DNA of 64,000 bases from Leptidea sinapis. Taxonomy: Eukaryota; Arthropoda; Insecta; Lepidoptera; Pieridae. Of this stretch, positions 49,301 to 55,300 are shown one piece after another (position 1 is the stretch's first letter; each line of letters opens with the position of its first letter). The position numbers were made by a program, and so were the translations under genes. The stretch is taken from NCBI RefSeq assembly GCF_905404315.1, contig NC_066296.1:4464001-4528000 (forward strand), read 5' to 3'. The notes under the pieces were generated by a model that was not told the DNA's origin, did no database searches, and saw only the letters and a list, made by a program, of their open reading frames with translations.

Positions 49301-52300
49301 AAGCGGCCATTTGCATTATTTCTACGCATAAACGTTGAACAAAATTACTTAAATGACTTGGTAGTAAAATCCTGTTGAATAGTAAATCGCATATCATTAT
49401 TTTAATAATATTTATTAAGTATGTATATTGTATGGCAAATATATCTACACAACTTGAAACGATAATAGCATTGACAGCCTAGAAGGTGTCGTTGAGATTA
49501 TCGTAAAAGTGACGTTTGATTATTTGTGAATATTCGTCTCTGACATTTTCAACTAAGAGTAGGGTTAGGACCGATAATATCGAATAATGTTTCGTTCGTT
49601 CAATCATCGTTTCGACATTGATTACGATGTAACTAAGAGTAGGATTCCACACGACTAAAGCCACGATTTATCGAATATCGATTTTAGGAGTAGGCCCCCT
49701 GATCGTTCTCGATCGATCTCGAACCCTCGAGATACGCTCAAAAACTTAATACATACCTTTTCCAACAGGTCTGCATGCAACGATAATATAAAAGATATCA
49801 TTAAAGAAATATACTTGCGAGTCAACAACAATAATATCAATGAATAACATTTATGTATGACGCGCATCAGTGATTCATCCATCAGCTGAGATATATATAT
49901 ATATAAGGGACTGCCGATCTTTGTAAGATGTAGAAGACCGTCAGTTGATCAATTACCGGTACGGCTTCTGCTATGGGCGATGCGTTATACGTGCACGTAT
50001 ACCGCATCGCCATCGATGGTCGGCGACCATTGAAAGCGAGGCTTGGCAGTTAGGCCCGGCTTCCACCAAAGCCGAGAGGAGATTAGCCGCGAAGCGATCA
50101 GGATATTTCCAAAAAAGCGGAGAGATGTGAGCTGTGAGAGCTCTAAATCAGTCAACTGATATCCACGAAAGGAAGACGTCATGTCATTACAAAAGTTCTA
50201 TTTTAATTTGCTTGAGGAAGAGGAATTAGAGGTCGAAGAAACACACTTCTGTAAAAATATTTTTGGAGCCTTCTCCTTTTTTGATATAAAATACTTCGCT
50301 AAACTACTACAGTCGGTTAAAAATATGGAAGGAACGCCTTTTGCATTCAAGATCGGTCAATCGAATAAATGACGCTTTCGGGTGTGCGAGACGCGAGGAG
50401 AAGGTGCGGGGAAAGACATACATCTCACATATCCGCTCTGCCGGGCCGCTTACTCGCTCGCGGCACAAAAAAAAAATACGAGACATCTCCTCTCCTCTCT
50501 GCTTGATCCATTTCCACCGGAACTCAGCGGAGAGGAGATGTGGAAATAACGAAATCTGATTAGTCATCAAAATGCATCTCCTCTCCTCTCCGCTTTGGTG
50601 CATACCGAGCCTTAGTTTGGATATAGCGGAGAACTTCGACTATTAACGGCACAAGGCACTTCTCTCAAAAAATCTGTCATGAGGACTTCCCGAGATTGTT
50701 TAGCGTCGTCGACACCGGTTTGTATAGTACCAATTGCTTCATTCATCATCAACAAATTATTCTAAATACAATCGGAGCAATGAGATGCAACAAAAATACA
50801 CATTTTACTTATGAAAGATAAAAAACATTTACAATAAAATACCAACTTCAAACATATACACTCATGGACAAATTTAGAGGAACGCAAGAAAAGGAATTGA
50901 TTTTTCTTGTTGTAATTAGTGTGCGTACTGTCAAAAACATTAATAAATCCTATTAAAAAAAATTATTTAACAAAAAATAAACCGACTATTTATGTATAAT
51001 TATTATTTTACTTTTTAGTGCACATTATATCTATTGTTTTGGAATAGATTTTTTTTAAGTCAATAACTAAATTTGTCTGAATTTAGTAGGTCCACACAAA
51101 ACCTACAAAATTTTGCAGTGCAGCAATGAACCTAAGTGCATATAAATAAACATATACATAGTAGCTGATCCGACAGACGTTGTTCTGTACATAATAAATA
51201 AAATACTGAATGAATATGTCAATAATATTTCATAGCATCAAGAATTATTTCGTAAAATATGCTCCCTGTTGTTATAATGATATTGTTTCACAGCAGAACC
51301 GTGCGTTTCTCATAGAAAAAATGTCCATACAAAACAAATATTGGAACTGCACTCCATGAAGTAATCCCCATTAAAATCCGTTCATCAGTTTAGGAGTTCA
51401 CAGGGAAAAAACATCAGGACATTGGATTTATATATATATATAAAGATGTATATAATAAGGGTGAGTGTGTTGCGTTGTATAATGTAATGTTTGTTGTATG
51501 TTGTTATACTCACAGTGCGTCAGATGGCCGCCGACCGGCTCGCCCCGGAAGTCGAACTCGATCTCCAGCAGCTTGCCCTGCGCATAAACAAACAGATCAA
51601 CTGACTATACTTCGGTATAACTCACCCGCAGCGGCGAGGAGGTACAGTGGGACGGGAGGACGGGAAGACGTCTAGTGCATAACGAGGCTATGAAGGAGGG
51701 TAGGCTGTCCTGGGTTTAAAAATAGTTCATCAGGGATGTCGGTGATGCGTCCGCGACATGTCAGTCGGCAGTAGGTCAGTCGGGCTATGACTCAGTCAGG
51801 TGGTCGTGTTTACGGCACACGGCATCTCCTACAAGCTGTATCGATCCAGCTCTGCACTACATGGTCACGAAACGCCCAAGGAAATAGAAGTCGTCAGAGT
51901 TGGACAACATTGGATATCGGCGCCACACCAGAAGACCAGAAGAAAGAGATGTTTTGGGACGAGGTGACTTGCAATTTATTTATTATTATTATTTACTTTA
52001 TTGGAGACAAAAACAGAAACAAAAGATTAAATATATATACAAATTATAACTAACTAAAATAATTACAATTACTCCCTTGGAACGTCTCACTGAGAACATA
52101 GATGTTAAAGATAAAAGCGACATCTGCTTAGGTGCAAGCGTGCACGTACAATTTACAATACAAGTTAATCGTAGCAAAGGTAAGTAAAACTTGGTAAAAG
52201 TAAGCTATATAATTGTAAAACTAGAATGTAGAAAACAGAAATAATAAGATTTAAGTTTGATTAGAACTGAATATTTTTTTAAGATTAGTTTTATAGGTAA

Positions 52301-55300
52301 AAAACTTTATTTGCCAAATAAAGTTTTTTTTTATTGAACCAACAGCAGATGAAAAGTAAACTAATTACAAAACTATAATGCGATGGCAGACTGCCAAATA
52401 CAGCGTAACACTATTTAAGGTACAACATTTATTGTTCTAATTACTCTATAATACATAAATAAAAAACTCATAAAGATTTTGTGTTGTGATTGTGTGCGTA
52501 TGAGTGTATGTGTGTATATGATTGAAATGTCATTCAAATAATTTAATCAATAACCTTATTTCATCTAGTCTGTCCAGTATTTGAATGGCACAAACTCTGA
52601 TATATCCCTATCTACATAAGATCATCATACCTGAACAACATGGTTTCGTTAAGCGTAGTTCTACCACAACTAATCTCATGGTATTTACCAATTTTCTTTT
52701 TTTTGATAGATTTAACAAAAAAATTTAGATAAAGTGGACTAAGAACGTCTTTTACAAAAAATAGCATTAAATGGAATCCGTGGAAATCTGTTAAGGTGGT
52801 TTACGTCTTATACTACTAGAAGGTCTCAAACAGTCAGTAATGGATTTAAATCTGACACCTTTTCTGATGTACCGTCAGGTGCTCACAGGGATCATTATTC
52901 GGACCTTTATTATTCACTCTTTATATAAAGGACATTAAAGAATGTTTCCAAAACTCTAAGTTTCTCATGTACGCAGACGACTTGCAGACAATTTACAAAA
53001 CTGGTAAAGATCACAAGGACGTTGATAGACTTCAGGAAGATTTAAATAACAAACTTAAACTAAATTTAAATAAATGCTTTAAAATAACATTCACAAAAAA
53101 CAAAAATAATTGTTACTAATAGTTACAATTTACTTAGTACTACTGTTTTAAAAACTGTGAGCATAATAAGGCATTTAGGAATTTTATTACATACAAAATT
53201 GCATTTAGTACAGTACATTAACTTAATTAAGGATAAAGCATTCAGAATGTATGGTTTTGTTATAAGGATCACTGGTGATTTCAGGCGTCCATCTACAGGA
53301 CTGTTTTTGTATACTTATAAGATCGCAATTAGAATATGTTGTATCGATGTAGAGCCCTATATTTTACAAATATATAAAAATCCCTCCGTAGTATCGGATA
53401 CAAAACTCATATAATCGAGACATTCATATTTGTTATTACTTAAGAGGAGAACCAACAAGCCGCCCGTCTTGCAACACCAGAGGAATCACAGGAAGGAAGG
53501 CACCTATATCGTATCGTCCGTAATGTGTGTACTCACGAATCTGCTGGCGTTGTGGTTGCGCGCGGTGGCGGCGTTGCCGAAGGCCTCCAGCAGCGTGCCG
53601 GCAGCGGCCAGGGCGGCGCCTCCACCCGCCGCCACGAGCGCGCCCTGCAGGCACACGCGTGCGGCCTCCGTCTTGCCCGCGCCGCTCTCACCTAGCGGAC
53701 ACACGAACTATACTTACTCTGGCCATAAATACTGTTACAATCTATATATATAAATAATCTTTCCTCTCCGGTCCATCTCGCATTCGCCCTGGCCATTCAA
53801 ATCTTAAGCCCAATCCTTGAAAGTTTGTGGTCTGAATCTAGAATCTATTTCCCATGTTCAATTAATTATAAGTGGCATGTTCACGCGATGGTAGACCATC
53901 TGCATTATTTGCTTTTGCGCATGATAATAAAACGGTAAATGTCGTCTCACAAGGTGCTTCACTGAAGAGAACAACCCAAACACCAAACTACACAGCCAAT
54001 AAAGAATCATTAACGAACTTGATTTTTTTTCCTTATATTTAATATCCTATTAAAATATTGTAATTAATTAAATCCAAAATCTGCTCATTTATTGCCTCTA
54101 AGGCGGAACAATGTTCCAAAGGGTCAGCTAGTTTAAAATAAACAAAATATTACTAGAAGTATTAGCTATGAAGGAGTGACTGAGCTATACTTTTGTGAAA
54201 AAGGTATCAAAACATCGGCACAAGTGTATCAAGATATGGTATCTTGAGAAGGTAGTGAAGTTCAATAACCGAGAATGGTCCTTCCAGCAAGACTCGGCGC
54301 CGGGTCATAAAGCTCGGTCTACGCAGTCTTGGTTGGAAACGAACGTTTCGGACTTCATCAGAGCGCAAGACTGGACGTCGTCTAGTCCCGATCTTAATCC
54401 GCTGGATTATGATTTATGGTCAGTTTTAGGGAGTCATGATAATTTGGAGTATGTAAAACAATCCATACGATTGGCAGTGAAAAATTTTCCCATGGAAAGA
54501 ATGCGTACTTCTATTGATAACTGGCCTCGACGTTTAAAAGACTGTATTGCAGTCAATGGAGACCACATCGAATAAGCATTTTATATTTTAAATTGTTTTA
54601 TATTTATGTATTAAACTAACACGCTGTAAAACAAAATAATTGTTATTTGCAAAAGATTTTTTTTTGTCTTTGTTTCAGTATTTATATCTATCTAATATTA
54701 TATAAGAGTGTATAAGAGCTTTTTTGCAATGTCAGTCCTCTAGAATCCTGTAGACCATTATTCAAAAAGAACCGTCTGTTAACGCTTACTGGTCTATATA
54801 TATTAGAAATTAGTATGTTCATTAAAAATGGTAAACTTTTTAAACCAGCAAAGGAATATTCCATAGTAGGATTAAGAGATCCACTCGCCTTTTCATGCCA
54901 TACTGTAGAACAACGCTTCATAAAAATAACGCAACTGTTATGTAATAAGGGGTAATTAATACCTAATTATTATCAACAGTTGCATACAAGCCTTTATCTA
55001 CACCCATAATATGAATCCTCTAAAAGATTCTGAAACAGTTAGCGTACTGCTAACATTAAAACAGGCGGTCCTAGTAAGTAGTTGTTTTAGTCGTAATTTA
55101 CATTTTGTTTAGTGCAATCATTATTAAAATTCACTTGAATATTATGCTCATTTGCAGCGTTTAAAATATCTGGCACTGTGCTGTCAAAATTTGAATCGGT
55201 CATTTTTGGTAAACAAAACAATAAAAATATCGAAGAAAAATTTCGGGGATTTGAATAACCTACTTTTTTACGCCGCGTGACGTTCTGGTAGTGTGGAACG

